Of a DNA stretch of 64,000 nt, positions 35,027 to 46,605 are shown piece by piece. The stretch is from Austropuccinia psidii (Eukaryota; Basidiomycota; Pucciniomycetes; Pucciniales; Sphaerophragmiaceae), in contig JALGQZ010000001.1 in NCBI GenBank assembly GCA_023105745.1, forward strand, positions 45,594,082 to 45,658,081. Direction: 5' to 3'. The position numbers and the translations under genes are program-made. The notes beneath the pieces are model-generated. The model was given only the letters and a program-made list of their open reading frames with translations, ran no database searches and was not told the DNA's origin. Positions within the stretch are counted from its first letter, which is position 1. The number at the start of each line of letters is the position of its first letter.

Positions 35027-35634
35027 TTCAAAAAGTAAGCTTTAAGTCAAAATCAAAAATAAGTATCTTAAAGAAAGGTCAATCAATCAAAATGAAATAA
35101 AATCTTGAAGTCAATAAGTCAATATATCAAATAAATCAAAATCAAAATCTTGCAGAAAAAGCAATTTATGTCAAAAAATCTTGAATGTAGAAAAAAGAAG
35201 GAATCAATAAGTCTTCAGGAAGGTTAATTTTCTTGAAGTAAATATCAAATATGTCGAATAAATCAATAAAATCACATCAAGTGAATTCTTCCTTAAAAAT
35301 AAGAATTCTGGAAGAATGAATCAAAATGAATCTTGATGTGAAGAATGTGTCTGAATAATTGTGATGACCAATTTTGAAAATAAGATGAAAATTGAGACTT
35401 GAATTATCAATCAAATTAATATGATGATTTGAAAAAATAATTAAATGGAAATCAAAGAAAATGGGTCAGTTTTAAATTTTCAAGATTGAAGAATGAATGA
35501 GACAAAGTTGAGAGGTGATGATAAATCATGAAGTTAATAAGAGTTAAAGAGTCATAATTTTGATGAAATGAATGAATAGAATGATAAAGAATGAGTGAAC
35601 AGAATGAAAAGAAATCATGAGTTGATTAATATAA
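35027..35634 (-). other. E2 leader
   Basis: AT-rich sequence with many AATCAA and AAATGAAT-like words and no open frame. The bases next to the 5' LTR (element strand TTATATTAATC) lack the TGG expected of a tRNA primer site, so the priming mode of this family is unclear. Confidence 0.5.
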
Positions 35635-37235
35635 TGTCACAGGGGCTCTTGGGGAACACAAGAGTTGTCTGGCCCTCATGAATCAAGAACTCACTTTGAG
35701 GGTGCCAAAGAATAAATAAATAAAAGGAAGATATATTTCTTTAAGGGAAAATAAGAGCAAGTACAAGATATACCAAGAATAAGAATAAAGCCAAAGACCA
35801 AGGATAATAAAGAAAGCCAAAGCCCAAATAGCCAATCAAATGAATGCCCAATTCACTGTTCCAACCTTCCTGAAAGAACAATGAAATTAGTAAAGCAGAT
35901 GACCACCAATATCCACTTACAGGTGAAGAAAATGGTGCAAAGGACTGACTTGAGATTACCAGTATTTAATTTGCATAATGAGAAAGAAAATAAGAATAAA
36001 AATAAATCCAGCATATTAATCAACTTGGGAAAAATTCCCCAGGGAAGAAAAGGTGGCCAGTATATGTGAAAAGTTGAAGACTGATCCTGGAGGGTTGATT
36101 ACCCAGCTGTCTTGACTGCTTGGGTCAATAAAAATCTGGCCATCTTGAGAAATGAACTGCGTGTCTTGAATTCCCACAGTGGAATATGAATTGGCCCAAA
36201 TGGTCAACTTCCACACAGGCTTCCTGAATACTTCCTGTATGGATCAATTGAGTTGTCCAAGGAGTACTGGAGTGCTTGGTGCCTTGAAAACTGATTTTAT
36301 GATTAACAACCTCTTGAAATTTCCCTTTGAAGAATCCTGGGCCAGTATTCCCTTTGAAGAATCCTGGGCCAGTATTCCCTTGGGGGAATACTGGTGGATA
36401 TGAAATGACCAATACCTGGAGGACCAGTTGATTGGTGTCCTTGAATGGTCTAATGATGGCCACCATGGATTGCAAGACTGACTGATGGAAACCTCCTTTT
36501 GAAATGGAGTGATGAATATGGGGACTTGACTTGAAATGATGTAATGAGGTCCTGAAACATCACCATTGGATTTCTGAAGAAAAATGGTTCATAATGGTAT
36601 ATAATACCATATATGCCACAATTCTTGTTCCTGCACTGTGGGTTAAATAACTGAGTAAAAGGTCTTCCCTTGAATTGAGGGGAAGCCTTTCTGGAACTAA
36701 GCTGGTGGCCTCTGTTGGTTACCAGAGGCCATGGGTGGAATATTTTGGGCCAAGGTTTTGCATGTCCAATTTGTGGTTCTTGGGCTCAGGTGGGCCCATT
36801 TGTGGATTGGGATTAACCTTGAATTGGGGGCTTATGGGTTTCCCCCTTGGCCCCTTTTGCACTCATTGGAGTTAGGCCGATAGGGGCCTAATTGGTGCCA
36901 TGGCCTATGGACCATGGGCTGTAGAGGCCCAAGGGGGCCTAAATGGCATAAACCCCCTAATGAAAATGGGTGGGCCAGGGTCCAAAGACCCCTGTAAAAA
37001 CATGACTCCCAGGCCCAAAATCAAGGAAATGGCCTGGGTGTTTGGAGGGTAAGACTTGAACGAAGGTGCCAATTAAAAAGGACATGGCCACAAAGTATGG
37101 GTGAGGCTCAAAGGCCATCAAAGCCCATACAAGGCCAATTATCCTAGAAATGATAATATGGCCAATTGGCCATATATTGGTGGAGGCTAGAATTGGCATA
37201 AAAAATTGGGAGGGATCTTTCCCATGGTTGTGACA
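35635..37235 (-). repeat. E2 5' LTR (right)
   Basis: On the plus strand it starts TGTCACAGGGGCTCTTGG and ends GGTTGTGACA. The ends form an inverted repeat (TGTCACA/TGTGACA). It carries a 27-bp tandem duplication at 36322–36375 absent from the left LTR. Confidence 0.85.
36322..36375. repeat. 27-bp tandem duplication inside E2 5' LTR
   Basis: The unit beginning TCCCTTTGAAGAATCCTGGG occurs twice head to tail; the left LTR has it once at about 18110–18140. Confidence 0.85.
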
Positions 37236-37514
37236 GGTCTGTGACTTAAGTGATGATGAGGTTTTGATACCAACCTGGGTAGTTTCCACTGTTTCCAAGA
37301 GGGTAAAAGTATGATTAGGTTAAAACAGTTTCAACTTGTTCTGATGTGGTTTTGAGGATGCATGCCCAGTATTACTATAGAAGTGGCTGACTTATGGGCC
37401 TAAAATGCCTTGAAAGAGCAAAAAATGGCTAAAACCAGCCCTTTTTTGTTCTAAACCAGGGTTCAATGATACCATAGTTGGCTTTTGAGCTGTTTGTGTT
37501 TTTATAATTACTGA
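37236..37514 (+). repeat. E1 3' LTR, second piece
   Basis: Collinear with about 9586–9901 of the E1 5' LTR (GTCTGTGACT, GATGATGAGGTTTTGATACC, TTTCCAAGAGGGTAAAA, ATTACTATAG). It stops at ACTGA, where E4 begins. The remainder (starting TTAGAGTAAATTT in the 5' LTR) is expected after the E4 3' end, outside the window. Confidence 0.85.
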
Positions 37515-38394
37515 TGTCAGCCAGTGACTCAAAACCAGAGCACAAGAATGACAGCCAAATACCATAATTCAATGGTATAGCCAAGATACCACCAAAACAT
37601 GGAGCTGAACCAAGGCAGCTCAAAAGGTATCAAAGGAAGAGGAAACTCACCCCTGTCCAAATATACAAGTCCCATCATCATAAGACAAAGAATAACAAAG
37701 TTACTCCCGCTCAAAGTTGCTGCTGAGCATAGACCTCAGTTTTCACCTCTCATCTGAGCTCCAGAGGAAGAGGCTTAAACCCATAAAATGGGTATCAAAA
37801 ATGGACCTCTAAGTAAGGGCTATCCAATGTTAGTAGGAAGACTAAGCTAGCACCAGAATTACAGAGGTTATGACCAAAATAAGGTCAAATAAGGGTGATT
37901 AAAATATTCACCTCTCATCTAGCTTCTACAGTTTTAGTGTGAGATAACTAAAGTGGGGTCTTTTTGGAAAGAGCACAATCAGGGATATCTTATGGTGCCA
38001 TCCATTTATCCATATATTATCTAAAACAAAATATATGGAACAAACAAGCTCCATACAGCTTTTAAGCAAAACATATATATGTACAAGAGATCTTGTACAT
38101 GGCATAACTTTGCCATACGTAATGATAACCATATCAACTGAGGTACCATTGTGTAGCACACATTTAGGCCTACACAATGAACCAAAATTGAGCTTGATAT
38201 ATCAAAAACTGACAAAGCTCTGGAAGGTTTAAGCTCAAAATCCCACAGTCAGACCAATACAGTCTTACTGTGGGATATTCTGCAATAGGTATAGCTATGA
38301 GGTGTCAAAGAGCCAAAGAAGCATGATTATACTTCAATACCTCATAGTGAATTCAGTACTTGAGTCCCATACAGGTACTGTGCAGCATTCTACA
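37515..38394 (+). repeat. E4 5' LTR, first piece
   Basis: Starts TGTCAGCCAGTGACTC, the reverse complement of the E5 LTR end. It stops at the E5 TSD CTACA. Confidence 0.85.
38390..38394. repeat. E5 target-site duplication CTACA, left copy
   Basis: Exact repeat at 48046–48050. Confidence 0.9.
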
Positions 38395-39818
38395 TGTCAG
38401 GATGAAACTATGACAAAGATGTAAGTAGGCTAATTACAACTTTGACTATGTTTGTGACACAGTAAAAATGACTTTAAAAAGATTTATAAAGCTTTAAGAT
38501 GGTTTAAAATAAAGATTACAGGGCTTTACTATACTGGGTATAGTGGTGGTGAGCGCTGTTGAAAGCCCTGGGTGCAGCTTTATCTGTTGGGTTACAATAA
38601 TAAAAGATTATAATTATACCTGATCATTGAACCAAGAGTAAAACTGTTTTTGATAGTTTACTATGTAGGCTATTTAAGAGCAGGATGAGGAGACAATTCT
38701 GGCTGTGAAAAAGCCTCCTTTTATCCTGAAATGGGGTGGAAAGGGTGCTAGACCTTTCCACGTAGAGGAAGTGAAGATTTTTCACTCTCTAGGACTGGCT
38801 TGTGGTTTGAAAACAGCCTGTATAGCCTGTATTGGGCCCAGATGTAGTTTTGAAACCACATCTGGGCGGTTTTCACCAATACAGGGTGAAGATTTTCATC
38901 TGGGGACCTCACAACCTGATTCTGACATGTATGACGCGTAGAATGCTGTACAGAAACTGTATGGGACCCCAGTATTGACTGACTTATGAGGTGTTGAAGT
39001 ATTAACAAGATTCTTCGTCTGTTTGACACCTCATAATCAGAGTACAACTGTATCCTGTCATGATACAGCTGTATTGGTCATATTGTGGGATTATAACCTT
39101 CAAATGACCATAACTCTGTCAGTTTTTGAGATATCATGCTCAGAGTTTGTTCATTGGATAGCCCTGTATGCTCTCTACACAAATATACCCAATTTGGTTT
39201 GCTCATCATTAAATATGACAAAGTTATCCCATGTACAAGGCTTTTGTACATAGGCGTGGTTTGGGCAAGAAGCTGTATTGAGCTTGTTTGCCTCCTACGT
39301 TCTGTTATAGTTGAGATACGAAGAAGTGGATGGTACCATCAGATAGCCCTGATTGTGCTCTTTCCAAAAAGACCCCACTTCAAGTATGCAACACTAAAAC
39401 TGTAGAAGTTAGATGAGAGGTGAATGTTTTGTTCACCCTTATTTGGCCTGAAATTGACCATAACTCCAGTAATATTGGTGCTAGCTCAGTTTGGCTGGTA
39501 CCATTGGATAGCCCTAGCTTAGAGCTTCATTATGAGTACCCATTTGATGGGGTTAAGACTCTCCTTCTAGATTTTAGATGAGAGGTGAAATTTAAGGTTT
39601 ATGCTCAGCAATAACTTTGAGCAGGAATAACTTTGTTATATCTTGTCCTATGGTGATGAGACTTATGTTTTCAGAAAGAGGTGAGTTTCCTCTTGCTTTT
39701 GATACCTTTTGAGCTGATTTGACTCAGATCCACGGTTTGGTGGTATCTTGGCTATACCATTGGTTTATGGTATTTTGGCTGTCATGCTTGTGCTCTGGTT
39801 TTGAGTCACAGGCTGACA
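38395..39818 (-). repeat. E5 3' LTR (1424 bp)
   Basis: Plus strand TGTCAGGATGAAAC to GGCTGACA; ends are TGTCAG/CTGACA inverted repeats. The element strand has a TATA-like GATAAAAGGAGG (near 38717–38728). Confidence 0.9.
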
Positions 39819-39836
39819 TACCCTCCCTCTACAAAG
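39819..39836 (-). promoter_or_regulatory. E5 polypurine tract
   Basis: Element strand TTTGTAGAGGGAGGGTA abuts the 3' LTR start TGTCAGCC; E8 has the same GAGGGAGGGTA. Confidence 0.75.
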
Positions 39837-39879
39837 GCTCATCATTTATGAGACTTTTCACTCCTCCTGGAGGCCCTGA

Positions 39880-42800
39880 ATCTCCTTAGATGAAGGCCCC
39901 CATCTGGTATGGCATCCTCTGCCAACCATTTGTCTTTATCAGCTGTTTAGTGCTTGAATCTGACTAAGTATTGTCTTTGATCCTTTCCATTAATTCTGAT
40001 CTTCCTGGCCGTGATAATCTTGCTCACAGGTCCTGGGGAGTCCTCTACTTCCACTATATTAGGTGGTGTGGGGTTCTTCTTCCTGGAGGGGAATTTATCC
40101 TCCTCTGTTTGGAAGTATGGTTTGACCAAGCTTACTGGGAAGACTGGGTGCTTCCTGGAAAATTCCTCTTTAAGTTTGACTTCCACTGCATTCTTTCCTA
40201 TCAACCTAATGATAGTGAAAGGCCCCAAAAATGAGTCCCTCATCTTCTTGGGTCCTTTAAGATTATTAAAGTTCAGTGTAGACACTAGCACCTGGTCCCC
40301 TTCCTTAAAGTCAGGTTCCATGTTTGTCTTGTCCCACCTTGGTTTATTATATTCTTTTGCCTCAGCTATGCATTTGGCAGCTGTGTCACAAGCCTTCTTC
40401 CACATATCATGGAAGTCCTTGGCTGTGGGGTGGATGGTCAGAAGATTCTTCTTTAAGTGATCCACAGGTAACAGGGGATTCTACCCTTTCTCTACCACTG
40501 CCGGTGTTTTTCCTGTGGTAGAGTGCTGACTTGTATTATAAGCCAGCTGGACAGCTGGTAGAAGGGTAAGCCAGTCATGGGTGTATCCTTCATGGTGCTT
40601 TTATTCCATGCCATAGGCACAGAACCTTCTAAGGATGTCTTCCATAGTCTGGATCATCCTCTCAGCTAGGCCATCTGTTTGGGGATGGTAAGCTGTAGAA
40701 AAAGCAAACTTGGTGCCAAGCATGTCATACAAGTTGGTCCAAAATTCAGATGTGAATTTTGGGTCCCTATCACTAATGATCATTTTAGGGACTCCACAGG
40801 TAGATATGATTTTATTCCAAAATAACAGAGCAGTGTCCATGGCTGTGTCCTCTTTGTGGCATGGTAGGCACCTCATGCTCTTGCTGAACCTATCAACTAT
40901 GATCAAGCAGGCATTGTAGTTTTCTTTGCCTCCTGGGACAAGTCCTGTAACCCAGTCCATGTTGATGGTCTCCCATGGGTGTTTGGGCTCTTCTATATGC
41001 TGAAGTAACCCATACTTCTTCCCTTGTTTCCTATTTGCCTTTTGGCATCTTTCACAAGTGTTGATGTATTCTCCCAACTCCTGCTCCCACTTGGGCCACC
41101 AAGCTGTGCTTGCTACCATCTCCTTGGTCCTGTATTCACTAATGTGTCCCATATAGGGGCAGTCATGGCATTCCTGTAGGATCAGGGAGATGTGGTCCCT
41201 GTCTACCACTGTAAGTGCACTTGTGTGTTTTTCTCTGTGGTAGAGCAGGCCATCCATAAAGAAAACCTTGTTGTCCTTATAGGCCCTCAACCAGGGTTCT
41301 TCCATCTGAGATTCCAGTCCTGGACTCCTGTACTTTTGCTGAAGGAGTTGTAGTTATATGCCACACTGTTTGTGCTTGGCATAAGACTTCAGTACTGCAC
41401 TGAAAAACTCATTGTGTAGTTCTGAGGAACTTATTCCCAGTATGGGAGTTTCTATTCCTTCTAAATCAGTGTTCCCACTGTCAAGGGTACCACTTTCTGG
41501 TGCCCATTCAGAAAATCTGAAGTTCTTCTTCCTATCCACTTCCATGAAATTGATAGGAATCTTGGCTGCAGCTTCAGGGTCATAAGCTGGATTACTTTTG
41601 ACATTGTTCAGTGGCCATCTGCATTGGTATGACTTTTACCTTCTTTGTATATGATGGTCATGTTCCCTCTATACTCCTGGATGGCTATTTGCCATCTCAG
41701 CATGTGTCTATTTGTAGTCTTCATTTTAAGTAAAGATTTCGAGGCTGTGCAGTCTGTGTAGACTTCAAAGACTGCACCCTCCAGATAATAATGGAGTTTT
41801 TCTAGAGCCCATACTAGACATAGACATTCAGTCTGGGTGGCCCCATACCTGGATTCTGAATCTTTCAGCTGCCTTGAGATATAGCAAATTACTCCTTCTC
41901 TTGGTTCACCATCCACAATTTGTCTTTGGTGAAGGGCTGCTCCTAGGCCTTGACTGCATGCTGCATCTATATATAGCTTGAATGATAATTCAAAGTCAGG
42001 TAAGATGAGCACAGGTGCATTTGTGAGTTCATATTTGATCCTCTCATATGCATCCCTCCTTTCCTTGGTCATTTCAAAAACTACATCTTTTGAACATAAC
42101 TTGTATAAACTACTAGTTATGTGTGCAAAGTTTTTGATGTGGTTTTTATAGTAGCTAGTAAACCCAAGAAAGGATTGCATCTCTTTGATGCTTTTTGGTA
42201 CTGGCTTTTGCAGTACTGCTGCTACTTTATTCTGGTCAATTGCCAGACTAAGACCTGAGACTTTATGTCCTAGATCTAGTAACTATTGTTGGCCAAAATT
42301 GCACTTTTTGAGTGAAATTTTCAGATTTATGGGTGTGCATTTACTTAGTACTCTGTCTATGTATTGCACATGGTCTTCCAATGTCTCTGAGTATATAATG
42401 ATATCATCAATATATACCACCATCCACCCTTCCAGTATTTCTTCTTGAAATATTGTGTCCATCATCCTTTAGAAATGGGCTGGTGCATTTTTGATGCCAA
42501 ATGGCATCCTGGTATACTCATATATGCCCATATGGCATATTATTCTGAGTAATTTCATGGAGTTTGGTTTAACTCCATTTTGGTGGAAACCTTTCATACA
42601 ATCCATTTTGGTTATGTATTTGGCCTTTGCCAATTTATCCAAGGCATGAGGTATCCTGGGTAGAGGGTACCTGTCTTCTTTTGTGTAGTTATTCAGAGCT
42701 CTGAAATCTCCACACAGTCTAGACTTGCCATAATGCCAGGTGATTAGGACAGGGGTGGTGATTTCCACAATTTCATTATATCCAATCTTCCTGATGACAT

Positions 42801-44597
42801 CCATATCCTGCAGTTCATTGATATGTTTCTCAATTTCTTTCCTGGTTTCCAGGCTTGCTGGATAAGGAGGTCTCCTAAGCATGGGTGGATAAGGCCTTTC
42901 CCCATCCAGATATAGTTCTATATCATGGCCTTTGATCTTGCCTAATGGTTCTTCACCAATGGAAAATGCTGGTCTGTTCTTTCTCAGCATCTTCAGTAAA
43001 CTTAGTTTTTGTTTACTGGTGAGGCTAGTGCTAAACTGTCCCTCCCTGAATTCCTTCAGAAGTTCTTCTAGTGGGTCTTGAGAAGATATCTGGTATATAT
43101 CAAGTGAAAATTTCTTTTCCTTGTTAGTACCAATGGTGATGTGCCTATTTTTACTGTTGTAAATGTCTATGCCATACATCCTCTGGTAATCTGTTCCCAG
43201 AAAAAACCCTTGGATGTGGGCATCATCAAGCACTACAAACTCCGGGTTGAGTCTGATATTATCCTTCCTGTGGGGTATAATTATCTCTTTGATAATTGTT
43301 CTGATGGAAGTCATCTTCCCTGATTCACTTTTAAAGTTCTTTGCCTTAGTGGGCAAGAGCTGTTTTTCCCAGTTTGGGAAGTGGGTATCCAGATAGTTTC
43401 TGGCCACTATGGAGCAGTGTGCTCCACTATCAATGATCAGTAGGTGCTGAGCATTGTCAATAAAAACAGTCATTTTTGTGGCTGTCCCATGTATATATGC
43501 CATTCCTTTGGTTGGTATAACCAGGAATGTTTGTGCATCTTGTGTGTGTTTGCACAAGTTCTTGTAAACAGTGTCCTGTGGCATGCCTCCTTCCAGCTGT
43601 ATGTCCTGAATTTCTAGTGGGGTTTCCTCTTGGTATTCCACTAGAAATTCATCTCTTGGGTCTTGATCATCATCAGATGGTTCTATGATGGCATCACCCA
43701 TGGAGTCTGATTCAGAATCCTCTGTTGGAGGTTCTTCCTCTGGGACTTTCTCAATGGCATAGACTTTTTTCTTTGCCTTGGGACAGTTGTTGGCATAGTG
43801 GTCTGTTGAACCACAATTGTGACAAGAATTCCTCTTCTTTGCCACTTCTGCCACTCTTTCTTTGGGTTTGTCTTTAAACTCTACCCTGAAAGGTTGTTTC
43901 TCTTTGAAACTACTGCTCTTAAATGGGGTGAATTTCCCTATATTAGTCCTTTTCCTTATGTCTTGTAAGGTGTTGGCAATGTCATCTAGAGTGCAATTTT
44001 GGTTACATCTGCATTTTACTGCATGCTCTAGTTCTCCTGGCAGCTGTGTCAGAAGTTTGTGATTCCTCATTTGGATGTTCATCTGAGGATCAATGGCTTT
44101 AAGTCTTTTAGACTGTCTAAGACACCACTCATATGTATCTTTGCCCACAGAGTATTTGTCATTTTCAAATGACATGGTCTTTTGCCATATCCAAGTTCCA
44201 TTACTGTACTTTTGGATTATTTTACTCTTCCACCATGGATTTCTTTCATTTCTGTGTACCATATACTGGCATGACCTTTAAATGCAGTATTCAATCTAGC
44301 AGTGATCCAGTAGTATGGTATGCTTGGTACATCAATGAAGAGTCTATCAATATAATCTATGAGTTCCATATGATCATATTCTCCTGATCCAGAGAATTTG
44401 GGCCAGCTTGAGGCCTCAGGAAGCTGTTTCAAGGCTTCCTTCTCTGAATAAGACATTCCATCTCCATCCTGGTATTGTGATGGAGATCTTGCCTTATTCA
44501 TCAACATGGCATCTGGTTTGATGTCATCTGGTTGATATCGATTCTCCATAACTTGGCCTTGTGGTTGTGGCTTCAAGTTATGGTAGACATTAAACAA
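39880..44597 (-). pseudogene. E5 gag-pol remnant
   Basis: Collinear with the intact E8 frame. Pieces: 44597–44217 (capsid-like start), a one-base frameshift, 44262–42469 (CCHC CHNCGSTDHYANNC, protease IIDSGAHCS, RT to NAPAHF, then a stop), 42465–42283 (VYIDD box), 42180–41608 (RNase H), 41545–41354, 41305–40601 (integrase with [13 protein letters not shown] and TDGLAERM all kept), 40465–39947 (integrase tail and start of chromodomain-like module). Catalytic residues survive although the frame is broken, so inactivation is recent compared with E1 or E2. Confidence 0.9.
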
Positions 44598-45644
44598 TTT
44601 GTTTACATCTTGGTCCAGAAAATCCCTGTCCCTTTTGCTGTGGTGTTGTTCTTCAAAGACTATATTCAGTCTTTTGTTGGTTTCTTCAGAGGCTTTGATC
44701 AGTTAAGCATATCCTTCCTGAAGGTTCTTAACTATCTGTTCCAAGGAGGCTTGCGTTTTTCTCATCCTCTCTTGGCCAGATTTAATTTCTGCAAGCTGCT
44801 TTGCAGATTTTTCAGCATACTGGGACATTTGTAACCACAGTGTATCACTGTTGATGTTACTCTCAGATGTGACAATGTTATTTTCAGTCTGAGTGGGGGT
44901 AATGTTTCTATTATTAGGACTACTGATTCTAGAGTGGTTTACAACTACTTCTGGTTCTTGTGTACTTATTTCACCAAATCTAATAGCTTCTGGATCATGG
45001 GGTCTGACTATTTCCTCCTCTTGTTGAAGGAGGCTTTGTTCTTGCCCTTGTTTCCTTGTCTTCTCCTGGAAACTTCCTGGAATTGTGAAGAATTGTGACT
45101 CTTGGCCACTGATCTGCTGGTTTCTGAATGGTGTGAAGCCACTGGAGAGCTGATTTGGCCTGCTCCTTGTGAGCCTGAAGGAGTCTGAGTAGGCCCTGTC
45201 TGGGTTAACTGTTCTTCTATAGCTTGGATAGTGGCTTGATTCTCCCTTATACTATGTGCCCTTGCCTCCAGGAGTCTGAACTGCCTGGTAGAATTCCAAC
45301 CTTTGGTGATTACCATAAGGTCCTTGAAGTCTATCTCTTTGAGACAGATCTTCTGGCAACTTGCTCCAAGTTCTGCCCAGTGACTTGCCAGGTTGAACCT
45401 CTTGTTGTCCATGCTCCGTTGGAATAAATCTTTCAGGAGTTGGTGGAGCTGAAGAACTTGATCCATATCCTTCCAGTCCTCTGGTTTGAGGTTCCTGTTG
45501 AATTGGAGTGTGAATGGCAATGCTGATATTATCTCCCTCATTGTTTTGCCATCCACCACTGTGTCCAAGGTGTCCTCTTCCAGGTCTTCTGGTTCTGGAC
45601 AAGCCTTCTCTGTCCTCTGGCTGGTTCCTTTGGAAGCCAAGGTC
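44598..45644 (-). pseudogene. E5 gag N-terminal frame B (collinear with gag-pol), broken
   Basis: Starting from an ATG at 45665 (MSPVYLRDLGF) or the downstream acceptor, this frame runs 137 codons to a stop at 45252. It then resumes in the same frame through SSPNNRNITPTQTEN and a coiled coil to a TAA near 44704, and on into the capsid-like region. It overlaps frame A over most of its length. Codon by codon it aligns with the E4 and E8 B frames. Confidence 0.65.
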
Positions 45645-45645
45645 T
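45008..45645 (-). CDS. E5 gag N-terminal frame A
   Basis: About 212 codons, intact, entered by splicing at the CAG ending 45646. Contains the segment QVLQLHQLLKDLFQRSMDNK, then CQKICLKEIDFKDLM, ITKGWN, and RENQATIQAIEEQL, all shared with E4 and E8, and a basic tail KGKNKASFNKRRK before the stop. Likely an N-terminal Gag protein (RNA binding by the basic tail is inferred). I know no named domain for it. Confidence 0.65.
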
Positions 45646-45713
45646 CTGAGGTATACAGGGGACATATCAGTGTTTGCAAGAAGTCAAAAACTTTATGTTC
45701 TTAGGGTATTTAC
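45646..45713 (-). other. E5 predicted gag intron 2, tandem acceptors
   Basis: Donor AAAG|GTAAATA; 68 bp; acceptor CTCAG with a second AG two bases later (CTCAGAG). First AG gives frame A, second gives frame B. An ATG for frame B lies 17 bases before the first acceptor. Confidence 0.55.
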
Positions 45714-46014
45714 CTTTGACTGTGCCTTGTACAAATTTGTTATCTGCTGATTTGGGCAGTTTGCCTTTGGAGGTTACAACTGGGTTAATAATTGTACCTT
45801 TTTCTGTACAAGTGGTTAAGGTTGGTTTAACTTGTATTGAAGCAGAGTTTAGTGGTTTTCTACTCCTCTGTGTGGCTATCAGTGTCCACTTTTTTGGCTG
45901 TAATGAGGCCTTCACTAAGTCTTTTTCCTTTGCCCTTTCTGCCCTCTGGTTCTGAGGGTGTCACTGGTGTGTTGGCCTGTGACTGGGTCTCAAGTGGTAC
46001 GAAATTTTCTTCCA
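45714..46014 (-). pseudogene. E5 first gag exon in element (exon 1b), frameshifted
   Basis: 301 bases from acceptor GATTCAG|TG to the donor of intron 2. It encodes EENFVPLETQSQANTPVTPS..., then a frameshift and stop near 45850, then VKPTLTTCTEKGTIINPVV and LPKSADNKFVQGTVK in the other frame. E8 has the intact equivalent. No ATG precedes it in frame. Confidence 0.65.
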
Positions 46015-46557
46015 CTGAATCAAACAGGAAAAGAGGGCTTATGTCAGTTAAGACTTCTTAAAACGCTGGTTTTGCATGTCTAAGAATGGCCTCTGGGGTT
46101 GTATATTACTACAATATGCCATTGTATGATGACAGTGTAATTGAATTAACAATTACCTGTCAAAAATACAGCTTATTGATATGAGGTATACTGTTTGTAT
46201 ACCAATATCTTACAGAATACTTGTAGTTAGCAAGTATCATCTGTCAAAGATGGTGTATTACAGGGAAATTGAGTTAATAATGTGCCCAAACACGCCTCAA
46301 GTGTTGGTTTATCAGTGTGAGCTGTCTTGATTCAATTAAGAATTAAGACTGTATTAGTGGCTTAAAAGTGTTTTTATATACAAAACACGCCAAGAATACT
46401 GGTTTTGTGGTTATTAGCCATGTGACAAATAATCTTATAAAAATATGAGTATTTTAAATAAAAGATAAAAAAATATATCAAAAATATTTTTATGAAGAAA
46501 TGACGCCTAAAAAGGTAAAGCAAGTGTCAATAAATGATAAAAAAGAGAAAAACTTAC
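46015..46557 (-). other. E5 predicted leader intron 1 that builds the gag ATG
   Basis: Donor TTACAA|GTAAGT (from 46557), acceptor TTGATTCAG ending 46015, with CTTAACTGA about 40 bases upstream as a branch-point candidate. Joining A to TG forms ATG GAA GAA. Without splicing the gag frame has no start codon. Confidence 0.55.
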
Positions 46558-46587
46558 TTGTAATAAGTACAAAAAAGGTTTTAAAAC

Positions 46588-46605
46588 ATGGCCAGGCCCC
46601 CAAAA
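46588..46605 (-). promoter_or_regulatory. E5 candidate primer-binding site
   Basis: Element strand TTTTGGGGGCCTGGCCAT directly after the 5' LTR; identical in E4. Confidence 0.65.

Larger units (their letters stand above)
17426..37235 (-). mobile_element. E2: family II Ty3/Gypsy chromovirus, minus strand, split by E3
   Basis: LTRs at 17426–18985 and 35635–37235 enclose a minus-strand gag and pol. E3 with its TSD splits the gag (23558–34262 plus 5 bp). The insertion lies in the E1 3' LTR: the sequence before 17426 and after 37236 together rebuild the E1 5' LTR around 9585. A chromodomain at the end of integrase places it among chromoviruses. All coding parts are broken and key catalytic residues are lost. 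Confidence 0.85.

Noticed and set aside
38705..39047. Short open frames duplicated at 38705–39047 and 46932–47274
   Set aside because: They coincide with the E5 LTR pair; duplication comes from the LTR, and the frames have no protein character.
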